DNA of 64,000 nt, from contig NZ_JBBAYI010000016.1 of NCBI RefSeq assembly GCF_037153985.1, positions 1-64,000 of the forward strand. The letters run 5' to 3'. The stretch is from Emticicia sp037153985 (GTDB lineage: Bacteria > Bacteroidota > Bacteroidia > Cytophagales > Spirosomataceae). The translations under genes and the position numbers were made by a program. How positions within the stretch are numbered: position 1 is the stretch's first letter; each line of letters starts with the position of its first letter. The notes under the pieces were generated by a model. That model had not been told where the DNA came from and searched no databases. It worked only from the letters and a program-made list of their open reading frames with translations. Positions 18,005-27,841 of this stretch are shown one piece after another.

Positions 18005-19042
18005 TTAGATTCTCTCGAGTTTAATCGGGTAAGTTTTTTTCGAGTTCCATTGGGCAACATAAATGTTGTCGTCAGAGTCCATGTAGGCATCATGCGGATG
18101 CATAAAAACATTAAAAGGGTCTTGTTTGCGTTGTTCTTCCAGTTTACCATTGGTATAAATAGGCTCGCTTCCACCCGGTGTTGAAACAACGCGGTCATTT
18201 TTATCCAGAATAGTAATATACCCCGAATTCGGATTGTCGCCCGAAGTAGACCTATACGCCGCACCCAACAGGGTTTCGCCTTTAATAACAGGGCGGCAAA
18301 TGAATGTACCCGGCAAAGCAATAGTTGAGAGATACTTGCCGTCGAGCGTGAATCGTTTCCAGCAATTTTCTACACGAGAGGTAATCAGTAGCGTAGGATT
18401 TTTTTTGTTGCGGGTATCAACTATTACTCCGTGGTTACACTTAAACTCATCTTTTCCTCCCCAATGGCGTATATATTCTCCTTTAGGGCTGTATTGTATT
18501 ACGTAGTTCAGCCCGTAACCATCTACTACATAAATATCTCCATTGGCCGGATTAACTGCCGTTTCGGTAGGTTTAAACTGTGTCGGATAATCATAAACAC
18601 CTGTTTCTTTAGGGTAATCTATTTTGAAAATTACTTTTCCTTTTAAATCGGTTTTAATTACCTGATGGCGGTCTGTGTCACATATCAGTAAAAACTGGTC
18701 GTTTCCTTGCCCTGCAATAGTCAGGCCGTGGCCGCCGGGGTATGAAGTACCCCAAGTTTCTAGTAATTTACCCGATTTATCATAAATCAGTACATTATTT
18801 TTAGTTTCGTTTGTGAGCAGAATCAGACGGCCTTTGGCATCTTCGGCCATTTCGTGGCAGTCATTTACCGGATTTTTACTGGCATCTAGCACACCCCAGC
18901 CTGCTTTTACACGGTATTTATGGCTGTTGTGGCCTATAATTATTTCATCATTTTTGCCGAAGCTCATTTCAGGAAATAAAGTTGCTGCGGTGGCTAAGCC
19001 ACCCAGCTTAACAAAATCTCGACGATTAAGGTATTGGTTCAT
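18005..19042 (-). CDS. Tat-exported NHL-repeat six-bladed propeller protein
   Basis: Starting at the Met of MNQYLNRRDFVKLGG gives a 345-residue protein with a twin-arginine signal (NRRDFVKLGG) and a following hydrophobic stretch. The open frame extends 16 codons further, but that part does not fit a signal. The mature part has repeated NHL-like blades (LLILIYDKSGKLLETWG-type strands, YVVDGYGLNYVIQYSPKGEYIRHWGG) as in peptidyl-glycine amidating lyases and 6-bladed propellers. Catalytic function is unassigned. A strong terminator separates it from the upstream helicase gene. Confidence 0.8.
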   Translation of the reverse strand: MNQYLNRRDFVKLGGLATAATLFPEMSFGKNDEIIIGHNSHKYRVKAGWGVLDASKNPVNDCHEMAEDAKGRLILLTNETKNNVLIYDKSGKLLETWGTSYPGGHGLTIAGQGNDQFLLICDTDRHQVIKTDLKGKVIFKIDYPKETGVYDYPTQFKPTETAVNPANGDIYVVDGYGLNYVIQYSPKGEYIRHWGGKDEFKCNHGVIVDTRNKKNPTLLITSRVENCWKRFTLDGKYLSTIALPGTFICRPVIKGETLLGAAYRSTSGDNPNSGYITILDKNDRVVSTPGGSEPIYTNGKLEEQRKQDPFNVFMHPHDAYMDSDDNIYVAQWNSKKTYPIKLERI

Positions 19043-19102
19043 GTTTGGAGGTTGAATAGGAGTAAATAAATATCTTTCAAATATTATCAAACTTTAGCAA
19101 AA

Positions 19103-19150
19103 AAATACGGTTTCAGCATTAATCTTTTTACGAATGCTGAAACCGTATTT
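19103..19150 (-). terminator. Intrinsic terminator of the DEAD-box helicase gene
   Basis: Two perfect 18-bp arms (AAATACGGTTTCAGCATT and its complement) flank a 12-nt loop. On the minus strand T residues follow, so it separates the helicase transcript from the NHL gene downstream. Confidence 0.75.
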
Positions 19151-19191
19151 ACTGATATACCCAAGTTTAAGGCTTACAGTTTTATAGAAGA

Positions 19192-20532
19192 CTATTTTCG
19201 TCTGGAAACATTTCTTTTTTTGTCAGGCTTATGGCTTTGGCTTTTCTTGGCCGGAGAACCACTTCTTTTCTTTGCCACAGGTTTATGCACCTTTTTTTCA
19301 TGAAAAGCTCCCTGAAAAGTAGGGTCTTCTTTTTTACGTTGGGTGTCAATTTCTCTTAATTGTGCCTGACGCTCGTCAAAAGAAGTATTAACCACATCAA
19401 CTTCAGTAGGAATATCTTCTCTTGGAATTTCCATCCGAATAATTTTTTCAATTTTTTTGATATGATATTCTTCTGCAATCGTCAGAAAAGTGATGGCTTC
19501 ACCCAACTGATTAGCGCGGCCTGTTCTTCCGATTCGATGCACGTAATCTTCATAAATTAATGGTACATCAAAATTTATCACGTGCGATACCTCCTGAATA
19601 TCAATTCCGCGTGCAGCTACATCGGTTGCTACTAATACATTTACATTGCCATCCCGAAAAGCATCCATTGAGTTAATACGTGTATTCTGCCCTTTATTGG
19701 CATGAATTACCCGAATCTTACTGAAAGGAACTATTCGTTGCACCATAGAATTATAAACATGGTCGGCTACTTCTTTCGACCTCGTGAAAATAATGGTTTT
19801 CTGCATTTCTCCTGTCGAGAAAAGGTATTTCAGAATATTTATTTTGGTTTGTGTATTAGGCACTTCAAACATTCGTTGTTTGACAGTTTCGGCCGTTGTA
19901 GCTTGCGGAGTTACTTCTATTTTGGTCGGAAACTCCAGAAACTCGGCCGATAAGCGTTCTACTTTTTCAGGAAATGTAGCCGAGAACAACAAGTTTTGTC
20001 TTTTGCGTGGAATTACCTCCAGAATTTTACGGATTTGGGGCATAAAACCCATATCCATCATTTTATCGGCTTCATCAAGCACCATTATTTTCAGGTCTTT
20101 AACCCCAATTTCTTCCCTTAAATACAAGTCCATGAACCGGCCCGGCGTAGCCACTATAATATCGACTCCCTGCTGTATGGTTTCAATCTGGGTTTTTGGG
20201 CCAAGCCCCCCATAAATGGCTGTGTGGCGTAAGTCGGTATATTTAGCAAGCTCTGTAATAGCTTTGTCAATCTGTATAACCAGTTCACGCGTAGGGGCAA
20301 AAATCAGACAGCGGGGCATTTTGCCTTGTGCATATTTGATTTTCATCAGAATTGGTAAAAGATATGCAGCCGTTTTGCCAGTGCCTGTCTGAGCAATGCC
20401 CAGTACATCGTGCCCTTGTAGAACTAAAGGAATGGCCTTTTCCTGAATAGGTGTTGGCTCGGTGTATCCTGCATCTGCAATGGCGTTCAGCAACTGGCGA
20501 TTAAGATCAAATATTTCAAAAGGATTTTCCAT
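19192..20532 (-). CDS. DEAD-box ATP-dependent RNA helicase (RhlE-like)
   Basis: A 446-residue helicase starting at MENPFEIFDLNRQ; a longer frame adds 11 residues not typical of the family. It shows Q motif and motif I (AQTGTGKT), Ia (PTREL), II (VLDEADKM), III (SAT), V (ARGIDI) and VI (HRIGRTGRA), and a basic Lys/Arg-rich tail from about residue 410. It remodels RNA, most likely in ribosome assembly, RNA decay or cold response. RhlE-type is the closest fit by length and tail, but SrmB or CsdA-like roles cannot be excluded. Confidence 0.9.
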   Translation of the reverse strand: MENPFEIFDLNRQLLNAIADAGYTEPTPIQEKAIPLVLQGHDVLGIAQTGTGKTAAYLLPILMKIKYAQGKMPRCLIFAPTRELVIQIDKAITELAKYTDLRHTAIYGGLGPKTQIETIQQGVDIIVATPGRFMDLYLREEIGVKDLKIMVLDEADKMMDMGFMPQIRKILEVIPRKRQNLLFSATFPEKVERLSAEFLEFPTKIEVTPQATTAETVKQRMFEVPNTQTKINILKYLFSTGEMQKTIIFTRSKEVADHVYNSMVQRIVPFSKIRVIHANKGQNTRINSMDAFRDGNVNVLVATDVAARGIDIQEVSHVINFDVPLIYEDYVHRIGRTGRANQLGEAITFLTIAEEYHIKKIEKIIRMEIPREDIPTEVDVVNTSFDERQAQLREIDTQRKKEDPTFQGAFHEKKVHKPVAKKRSGSPAKKSQSHKPDKKRNVSRRK

Positions 20533-20693
20533 CAGAACGGATATTAAATAGCGAATAACCCGCATAAACTACGTGTTATTCTATTGATAAAAGTGTGGCA
20601 AAATTACGCAAATAATAAAAGATAGCCTAATTTATACTTTTTCCCAACCATTTTTCAGAAATTTAAGTCATAGTTAATAAAGAACCATACATC

Positions 20694-21875
20694 ATGAAAC
20701 ACATTCAGCTTGCTATTATTTTTGCTACTACTTTATTGGTAAGTGGCTGTTGGAGAACCAACGAACCTTCGCCTAAAGATGATATTGATATGATGTCTTT
20801 ATCGGCTAAGAAGGTAGATAACACCGTTACATTAAGTATAGAAGCCCTCACGTTTAAAGGAAGTGTCGGGTTTCTGTCTACTACTTTTGAGCAGGCCGAA
20901 ATATGGATTGGAGAAGAAAACTCAGGTACAAATAACATGAAACTGGCTTATACTACTTCTGACAAAACAATCAGGCTTGACAACCTGAAACCCGAAACTG
21001 TTTACTATGTTTCGGCCAAAGGAATAAAGAAAGGAGCTAAAACCGACTTCTCAAAACCTATTATGTTTATTACCCGCTCAATTAAGCCTGTTGAAACCCT
21101 TCTTGAGTTATCGTCTGGTTTTTATATGAAAAGCTCAACAAATACGCCCTATATGGCTTATACAGATAACAAAACCAATGAACTGGTATTGCTTAACTGG
21201 AAAGATAAATCGAAAAAAATATTATATAAAAACACCACTGGTAAAAGCTATTTAGTAAGAGGGTTCTACTCAGACGGAAACAGGATTTTACTTGAAACCT
21301 CAAGAAATGGAGAAAGAGCTTTTGAGTATTATGATATAACTGCGCAGGCTTTCGGGACAATTGAAATACCTGCCACGGCTAGAGTATGGAATTATGCCTT
21401 TTCGCCCGACCAGACCAAAATGGCTTATACCGACTATGCAAAACAAGGGCTATATATTTATGATGTTAATACCAAAGAAAATAAACAGTTTTCAGGAGAT
21501 TTCTTCTATGAGTTCGACTGGTCGAACGACGGAACATCTATTATACAACTCAGAAACAAGCCTAATGCGGTCGATAACACCAAAGAAATTGTAAGCTACA
21601 ATATTGCAGATGCCAGCAAGAATGCTACCCATTTATTCGAATGGCCTAATAGCCTGCAATGGGTGTCGTTTTCGCCTAAGCAGGACTACATCATGTTTGG
21701 TAGTAATATTGCTAATAGCAGTGACTTATGGATTTACGAGATAAAAACGAAAAAAATCTGGCAGATGTCGGATGTTGGTAATTTCGGTTGGATAGGCGAT
21801 AAAGAGTTTTTTGTGGGGAGTCTTAAAAATGATAAAGAAACCACTTGGAAAGTTGATAAGTACATTATGCCTTAA
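20694..21875 (+). CDS. Lipoprotein with Fn3-like region and WD40/TolB-like propeller
   Basis: A 393-residue SPII lipoprotein: lipobox LLVSGC with Cys19. Residues about 45-140 form a beta-rich, fibronectin-III-like region; residues 145-393 contain repeated strand blocks such as YAFSPDQTKMAYTDYAKQG and VSFSPKQDYIMFGSN, which resemble TolB/WD40-like propeller blades. It is probably displayed at the outer membrane. Its last four codons and stop (YIMP) lie in the left arm of a perfect palindrome shared with the convergent gene, whose last residues are also YIMP. Confidence 0.75.
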   Translation: MKHIQLAIIFATTLLVSGCWRTNEPSPKDDIDMMSLSAKKVDNTVTLSIEALTFKGSVGFLSTTFEQAEIWIGEENSGTNNMKLAYTTSDKTIRLDNLKPETVYYVSAKGIKKGAKTDFSKPIMFITRSIKPVETLLELSSGFYMKSSTNTPYMAYTDNKTNELVLLNWKDKSKKILYKNTTGKSYLVRGFYSDGNRILLETSRNGERAFEYYDITAQAFGTIEIPATARVWNYAFSPDQTKMAYTDYAKQGLYIYDVNTKENKQFSGDFFYEFDWSNDGTSIIQLRNKPNAVDNTKEIVSYNIADASKNATHLFEWPNSLQWVSFSPKQDYIMFGSNIANSSDLWIYEIKTKKIWQMSDVGNFGWIGDKEFFVGSLKNDKETTWKVDKYIMP

Positions 21876-21888
21876 GGCATAATGTACT
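21859..21888. terminator. Perfect 30-bp palindrome spanning both stop codons of a convergent pair
   Basis: AGTACATTATGCCTT at 21859-21873 is followed immediately by its exact complement to 21888. The two stop codons (TAA at 21873-21875 forward, and its mirror at 21872-21874) overlap the palindrome centre. The symmetric hairpin can form in both mRNAs. There is no long T-run, so this could be a terminator without a T-tract or a protein-binding site. Confidence 0.6.
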
Positions 21889-23821
21889 CCTGAAACTGCC
21901 CTTTGAAAGTAGCCTGAAAACCACTTTTGTGTTTTGCCCAGAAACGAATCTTACTGATTCTCTGGTTGCCCTTACCTTTATTAATAAAAAAGTTAGCTGC
22001 TTCGGCCTGTGTTGTAACTTTAGGGCTTACAAATACACCCCCTCTCAGAATCTTGTCAATCACCCTGAAGTTTTCTTGTCGGCCATCTTCATAGGTAACC
22101 AAACATTGCAAATAAGGTGGCTGAAAAACCAAACGGGCTAATTTGCCTTTAAGGCTATATGCTATGTCGGCCGAAAACTGAATAAAGTTTTCGGAAATAG
22201 GTATCGTAATGTCTTCGTCTAGTCTGAAATTAATTTCTTTCGTGCTGACTTTTGTGAGTGTTTTACTCAACGCCTGTTTCTGAAAAACAAAAAAGGTGTC
22301 TTTTTCAATGAAAGTTGTATCAGTAAGCCGGTAATTTTGTAAAAGGGCTTTACTTAAATCGGTTTCTACCCAGAACGGATGCTGCTCACGAAACGATTCT
22401 ATCTTATATAATACCCATTGAGGGGCTGTTTTTGACCGATATTTCTCGCCATTCTTTTGCATGAGCCAATCACTATTTGCCTGATATGACTGAATAATCG
22501 GGCGAGGATTGTAATTCATCTGATTAAAAAACAGGTACGTAACCTGATGCGGAGCAATATCAACAGAGCCGGATTTGATTTTATTGAGTAATGTCTGCGG
22601 TAATGGCACAGGAATATCTTCAAAATTATCGTTATAATCATAATTTAAAAGCCTGTTGAAATAGTTAACAGGGTTTTTCTTCGCTAGTATTTTGCCTAAT
22701 TGTATAAGTTTTGGTTTGCTGTTCATTTCCTGTGCCAATTCCGTAGGCGGATATGTAAGCAGATAGCCTTTCAGGGTGTGGCTTCCCATATAATAGCGTA
22801 TAAGCTGTGTAGCACTTAGTTGCAAAACAAGTATTACAATAAACATTCGGCTAGCCCATGTTTTATGGGTTTCGGCACTAAATAAATACAAAAGCACAGC
22901 CAGAGGTGGCATAAACAAAAAGAAACCAAAAACATTGTAATGGCCTACGGCAGTATGTGCCTGCTTGAAATTCAGAAACCAGCTTATGGCTACAAGTAGG
23001 TATAAGTAAACATACTGAAGCCTGAACGTTTTTAATATAAATAAGCCTGCTACCAGCAAGATAAGGGCTTCAAAAAGTAACAGCGATAAAAACTCTGTTG
23101 AACCCAGAATCATGACCGCCATGGCATCCTGATAAGAGTCAATAATTTTCAGGCTTGCTGTGAGGTAAGCCGGAATGTCAACATTCAGTATAAAAGAAAA
23201 CGTATATGTGCATAACAGTTGTAGCACCGCCACTATGAGGAGGGTTCGCAGGGTAAAAAAACGCGCTAGATAAAAATATATAAATGAGGCATAGAAGATA
23301 AAATAAACAACAATGCTAAGGTTAACTTTTATGTAAAAAATGAGTATTGAAAGAATAAAAGCTAAAAGCAACGCAATTGAATTGCGTGTTTGTTGGGCAT
23401 ATAAGAGCCAGAAAAGGAAAAAATAAAAGAGTGTAAAAGACGTATCGGCAATAAAACCCCAAGGCATAAAAATAAGTAAAGCCGAAATTGCTACTACCCA
23501 CCAGTTTTTTCCGGCTTTGTCGAAAGCCAGCCGGATTATAATCAGGTAATTGATTAAAGTAAAAACTTCAACGCTTACCAGTAGTAATGGTGATACGTTT
23601 CGGGGTAAAAGCCCTGTATTAAGATAACCCAACGGGCCATAGTTAAATATAAAATCCCGACCAAAAACAAAGTTCTTTTCAATAGCCATTACTAGTGCTT
23701 CGTGCCACGAGGCATCAATATCAAAGCCTGCATAGCCTGCCGGTAATGACAGAGAAAAGAAAATAATACTGAATAAAAAAAGAAAAAGGTTTTGCCTGTT
23801 GCGTATTTGGGTCGGTTGCAT
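21872..23821 (-). CDS. Polytopic membrane protein of unknown function, possibly GT-C-like
   Basis: A 649-residue integral membrane protein with about ten predicted transmembrane segments in the first 370 residues and a soluble C-terminal domain. The early motif DIDASWHEALVMAIEKN and GRDFIFNYGPLGYL is seen in a family of uncharacterised bacterial membrane proteins, some of which have been likened to lipid-linked sugar transferases. I cannot assign a reaction. Its 3' end overlaps the convergent lipoprotein gene by 4 bp and shares the 30-bp palindrome. The 75-bp gap to the GH20 gene on the same strand may allow an operon. Confidence 0.6.
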   Translation of the reverse strand: MQPTQIRNRQNLFLFLFSIIFFSLSLPAGYAGFDIDASWHEALVMAIEKNFVFGRDFIFNYGPLGYLNTGLLPRNVSPLLLVSVEVFTLINYLIIIRLAFDKAGKNWWVVAISALLIFMPWGFIADTSFTLFYFFLFWLLYAQQTRNSIALLLAFILSILIFYIKVNLSIVVYFIFYASFIYFYLARFFTLRTLLIVAVLQLLCTYTFSFILNVDIPAYLTASLKIIDSYQDAMAVMILGSTEFLSLLLFEALILLVAGLFILKTFRLQYVYLYLLVAISWFLNFKQAHTAVGHYNVFGFFLFMPPLAVLLYLFSAETHKTWASRMFIVILVLQLSATQLIRYYMGSHTLKGYLLTYPPTELAQEMNSKPKLIQLGKILAKKNPVNYFNRLLNYDYNDNFEDIPVPLPQTLLNKIKSGSVDIAPHQVTYLFFNQMNYNPRPIIQSYQANSDWLMQKNGEKYRSKTAPQWVLYKIESFREQHPFWVETDLSKALLQNYRLTDTTFIEKDTFFVFQKQALSKTLTKVSTKEINFRLDEDITIPISENFIQFSADIAYSLKGKLARLVFQPPYLQCLVTYEDGRQENFRVIDKILRGGVFVSPKVTTQAEAANFFINKGKGNQRISKIRFWAKHKSGFQATFKGQFQEYIMP

Positions 23822-23896
23822 TGAAAAAATAAGTCTTTTACTCGGTTTGCAAAAGTAGAGTAAAAGACTTATTTTTTGTGTATACTGCCAAAAAAT

Positions 23897-25771
23897 TTAC
23901 TTTCCGGCTCGTTTCCTTAGTTCTTCGCGCTTCAATGTAATCAGATGCCCCATCGGTTTTTTGTCACGATAGGTAATGACGCGGAGTGTTATCTGAGCGT
24001 CGGGAACCTCAAATGGCTGCGTATATTTGGTTGAGAAATTATCAGGCATGGTATCGTCAGTAGTATAATATACGTCTACATCGGGTATTTCGGAGCCTAA
24101 CTCAACCATTAGCTTACCATCTTTCATACTAGCTTTAACAATGGCATCATAAACGGCTTTTGAGTACCCTATTTCGGCTAATTCGGCTCTGTCGAAGTGG
24201 GCCTCCATACGTTTGGTAAAATTGTTCCAGTCTTTACTTTCTTTTGGCGACCAGAAAATATCGGCCAATGCCCAACCACGAGGATAAGTCATGTATTCGG
24301 CATAGCGGATGGTCGGAATCTGCTCTGTCCATAGGTTACCTTGTCCACCCAGAATATATTTAGCATCAACACCATCAGGCACAGGGTCAAAGCTATATGT
24401 TTTAGTTAAGCGTAGTCCGGCATAAATAGGTGGGTCAATGGTGTTTTCTCCTTGGTTGTAATCCAGATAAGCAAAAGTAGAAGGAGTCATGACAACATTG
24501 TGGCCTAATTTAGCGGCTTCAATGCCGCCTTTTATGCCTCTCCAACTCATTACGGTTGCCGTAGGCGAGATACCCCCTTCCAGAATTTCGTCCCAGCCTA
24601 GAAGTTGTTTCCCTTTGGCATTTAAAATGGTTTCTACACGTTTCATGAAGTAACCTTGTAATTCTTCTACGTGTTGCATATTCATTTTTTTCATGAGTGC
24701 CTGACAACCCGGGTCTTGTTCCCAGAAGCCCTTGTAGCATTCATCACCACCCACATGGATGTATTTGTTCGGAAACAATACGGCTAATTCGGTAAATACC
24801 TTGTCAAGAAATTCATAGACCTTATCGTCAGACGGGTTCAGGGTATTATCAATAAACATCTTGAATTTGCCATCGCCAAACCATTCAGCAAAGTTGGTAC
24901 CCGGGTTTACCTTTGTTTTAGGGTCTTTGGTGCAGGAAAGTTCAGGATACGCCGCAATAGCAGCCATGCTATGCCCCGGAACATCGATTTCTGGTATAAT
25001 GGTTACATTGCGCTCTGCCGCATAGCTGACAATCTCTTTAATATCATCTTGTGTGTAAAAGCCACCATACGTAGTTGGTTCGCCGTCCTGAGGAGCTTTT
25101 CTGTCGCCAAAGCGTCCTGCTCTTTCTACACGCCATGCACCAACTTCGGTCAGTTTAGGCAATGATTTTATTTCAACCCGCCAGCCGTTATCATCTGTCA
25201 AGTGCCAGTGAAGGGTATTGAATTTATACCGAACCATGTCATCGATATAACGTTTTACATCGGCTTTTGAGAAGAAATGGCGGCTTACATCAAGCATAAG
25301 CCCTCTCCATCCAAAACGAGGGTAGTCAACAATTTTAACCGCCGGAATACTCCATTTTACTCCTTTTGCAATTGATTTGCTTTCAATTTCCTTAGGTAAT
25401 AATTGTACTAGCGACTGCATTCCATAAAATAAGCCTGCGGCTTTGTTGGCTGTAATTTTAACTCCGGTATTAGTGGCATCAAGCGTGTAACCCTCGTCGC
25501 CTAGCTTGCTGTCAGGAGTTGTATTAATAGTAAACTGAATAGCACCTGTTTTCTGAATTTTTGGTATAAAACCTGCTGCCTGTTTCAGTTTCGTTACAAA
25601 CATTTCTGCTATTTTCTGACTTTCGGCGTTATTAGCACCAACAGTGGTAGCCGAAGTCAGATGAAATGTGCCTGTTAAAGATTTTACCTCAACGGGTTTC
25701 GGAATAATATTTTGTGAAATGGCATCAAAAGTCAGGATGCTTAGTAAAAGCAGAAAAATGTTTTTCTTCAT
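23897..25771 (-). CDS. Exported GH20 beta-N-acetylhexosaminidase
   Basis: A 624-residue glycosidase from the start MKKNIFLLLLS (12 codons after the frame's first Met). It has a signal peptide, the GH20b-like N-terminal region, and the catalytic TIM barrel with HWHLTDDNGWR and the acid/base Asp-Glu pair in HVGGDECY (Asp343, Glu344). A C-terminal beta region with an Fn3-associated hexosaminidase motif (VDVYYTTDD) follows. It should release terminal beta-GlcNAc or GalNAc from chitooligosaccharides, glycoproteins or murein fragments in the periplasm. Length is normal for the family. Confidence 0.93.
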   Translation of the reverse strand: MKKNIFLLLLSILTFDAISQNIIPKPVEVKSLTGTFHLTSATTVGANNAESQKIAEMFVTKLKQAAGFIPKIQKTGAIQFTINTTPDSKLGDEGYTLDATNTGVKITANKAAGLFYGMQSLVQLLPKEIESKSIAKGVKWSIPAVKIVDYPRFGWRGLMLDVSRHFFSKADVKRYIDDMVRYKFNTLHWHLTDDNGWRVEIKSLPKLTEVGAWRVERAGRFGDRKAPQDGEPTTYGGFYTQDDIKEIVSYAAERNVTIIPEIDVPGHSMAAIAAYPELSCTKDPKTKVNPGTNFAEWFGDGKFKMFIDNTLNPSDDKVYEFLDKVFTELAVLFPNKYIHVGGDECYKGFWEQDPGCQALMKKMNMQHVEELQGYFMKRVETILNAKGKQLLGWDEILEGGISPTATVMSWRGIKGGIEAAKLGHNVVMTPSTFAYLDYNQGENTIDPPIYAGLRLTKTYSFDPVPDGVDAKYILGGQGNLWTEQIPTIRYAEYMTYPRGWALADIFWSPKESKDWNNFTKRMEAHFDRAELAEIGYSKAVYDAIVKASMKDGKLMVELGSEIPDVDVYYTTDDTMPDNFSTKYTQPFEVPDAQITLRVITYRDKKPMGHLITLKREELRKRAGK

Positions 25772-25844
25772 GTGAAAATTTAGGTTAAGAATCGGAACAG
25801 AGGTCAAAAATAGCTAAAAAACTTTTATGAGCAGGCTTATGCAC

Positions 25845-26912
25845 TCAGTATTTTACCTTTTTGAGTGTATCATAATATTGAGCCATACTTTCTTTGTTCT
25901 GTTCAACAAAATAAAGGTAGCTGTCGGCACTTCGGATATTACTGAGGGCTGTGCGGCTTACGTGTGAAGTAGGAGAAATAAGCGAATAGTAATAACGTGC
26001 CTGTTGCATATCTTGCTCAATGCTTGTCAGGAGTTGGTATACCTGTTCTTTTTCTTCATTAGCTCTTCGATACGAATCCATTGTATTTTTATTCATAAAA
26101 CTCGTTACTAACTCATGCCAGCGTTTAGAGTTATTTTCGGCTTTTTTGGCATAGTAGTAGCCAATACTCAGTTTGGCTTCGTCGTTGCTCGAATCAAAGG
26201 TTAAACTTCGTAAATCGGAACCGAGTTTTTGTTGTTCAGCATTTAATGATTCGTATACTCTAAGCGAGTCGGTATAATTAAAATACGAAAGTTTACGGTG
26301 CTTTTGGGCATATTTAAACTCGTTCATAGTAACTGGTCGTTCGAGCAGTTGCCAGATGGGGTCAAAAGGAATATGCCGGTTAATAAACGCTTGCCCATTG
26401 CTCAGGTAAAACTCCTCGTTTTGTTTTCTGCTAAACGTACCCTTCTCATTTACACTACCGGCACTCCATGTGAGGTCGCATAAGTACCAGCGATTATTGA
26501 TTTTTACGGCGTTCCACGAATGGTGTTCTAGCGTAAAACTAAGCCTGTTGGTTTGAAAAATGAAGTTCTTGCAATAACCAGATATATTGTATGCGGTAAT
26601 GCCTGAGGCCATACATAGCTCTTCAAACAAAGTAGAATAACCCATGCAAACAGCTTTTTTTCGCTGAATTACCTTGTCTGATTTCTGGCTTAGGGTATAT
26701 TCCTCGGTAGTTTTTTTAGCTATGTTATTGAGCAGTTCTGTATCGTAAGCAATGTTTTTGGTAATCCATTCAAAAATAGCTCTTACTTTAAGCGAGTCTG
26801 TGCTAATACCTCTTGTAATCTGGTAGGCTAGTTGCTTTACCTGAGGGGTAGTGGTCTGTGCAGAAGCCGTGACGCCAACAAAAAGTAATAATAAGAGTAT
26901 TTTTCTTTTCAT
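25845..26912 (-). CDS. Exported transglutaminase-like (kyphoscoliosis peptidase-type) protein
   Basis: A 355-residue protein with a signal peptide ending near SAQ (17-19). A papain-like transglutaminase core has Cys89 in KAVCMGYS, His131 in HHSWNAV and Asp146 in YLCDLTW, in the order expected for a catalytic triad. The C-terminal 150 residues are helical, charged and coiled-coil-prone. Such proteins cleave or cross-link peptides in the envelope, but the substrate is unknown. It lies 73 bp upstream of the GH20 gene on the same strand and could be transcribed with it. Confidence 0.8.
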   Translation of the reverse strand: MKRKILLLLLFVGVTASAQTTTPQVKQLAYQITRGISTDSLKVRAIFEWITKNIAYDTELLNNIAKKTTEEYTLSQKSDKVIQRKKAVCMGYSTLFEELCMASGITAYNISGYCKNFIFQTNRLSFTLEHHSWNAVKINNRWYLCDLTWSAGSVNEKGTFSRKQNEEFYLSNGQAFINRHIPFDPIWQLLERPVTMNEFKYAQKHRKLSYFNYTDSLRVYESLNAEQQKLGSDLRSLTFDSSNDEAKLSIGYYYAKKAENNSKRWHELVTSFMNKNTMDSYRRANEEKEQVYQLLTSIEQDMQQARYYYSLISPTSHVSRTALSNIRSADSYLYFVEQNKESMAQYYDTLKKVKY

Positions 26913-27397
26913 AGATAAAAGAGCATATCAGGTAACGCAGCGAATGCCTGATAAAAATCAGGTTAAAAAACACTAATAGCTGGCTGCATAGCTTTAACAA
27001 CAATTCTTAAACACACATCCAGCATACAATCCTAATCCATTTTTGAGTAAATTCATTAAATATCGGAGAAATTTATATTAAAGTTAAGTATTTGTTTTAA
27101 AAAAAAGAGTATTTATTGTTTTGTAAAGATTTTTTTACGTGATTAACGTATATTTATAATAGTATAAAAGAATGAAGCTATTTAATAGCCTGTTTAGCTT
27201 TAGCATAAGATAAAAACAGGTTTGCCAGATAAGCCTCATGTAGCCAAAATAGCAAGACTGTATTAATTAATCTTGTTTATTTTTTAAAATGATTAAACAT
27301 TCCTCTTTTTTTAAAAGTTAAGTAGTTATAGTTTGCAAAACAACTAAAGTAGTTTCCAATACGTATACAGGTGTATGAAGTCTGAAAATACTTGATA

Positions 27398-27413
27398 ACA
27401 TGGCTAAGCCATA
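27398..27413. promoter_or_regulatory. Short inverted repeat, copy 1 of 2
   Basis: ACATGGCTAAGCCATA contains ATGGCT and AGCCAT arms around a single A. A copy with one base missing occurs at 27726-27740 upstream of the PAS kinase, 328 bp further on. It may be an operator pair. Confidence 0.3.
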
Positions 27414-27725
27414 ACCCGACAATACAAGGTTTCTGAAAAGTTACTGTATAAATATTTTTTCAAGCTATACAACCGATTACATTGCCAGAATATAAGCAGT
27501 TTTTATTCTGAACAGGCTATATTTTTTTAGAATAAAAAAGTGTTAACTTTACAATTAATTATGGTTTTGAGTAAAGCTGTGGCATAAAATTTGCCTATAT
27601 TTTCTTTAGCGCACACTTCTTTATATATACTTTTAGCACTAAAAGTTTTTATTTAACAACGATGAAAAGCTAATTCGGGCTAATACCTGAATATTACTTT
27701 TTTTATTTAATTATAATATTATAAT

Positions 27726-27740
27726 ACATGGTAAGCCATA
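27726..27740. promoter_or_regulatory. Short inverted repeat, copy 2 of 2
   Basis: ACATGGTAAGCCATA differs from the copy at 27398 only by loss of one C. It lies about 100 bp before the PAS kinase start codon. Confidence 0.3.
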
Positions 27741-27841
27741 GACATAGGTGTCAGGCAACTAATTTTATTTGGGTAAATATTGAGTTTTAGCGGTAGTTTG
27801 AAAGAGTATGGCCAAGTATAACCTATTATTACGCATATTGT

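Larger units (their letters stand above)
26913..27841. other. 929-bp AT-rich intergenic region between divergent genes
   Basis: No open frame here looks like a gene. The region carries the promoter for the transglutaminase-like gene on the left and the long upstream region of the PAS kinase on the right. A palindrome-like element ATGGCTAAGCCAT at 27400-27412 is almost repeated as ATGGTAAGCCAT at 27728-27739. A -7-like TAAAATTTGC lies near 27585-27594. The length suggests a regulated or multi-promoter region, or a small RNA, neither of which can be shown here. Confidence 0.45.
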
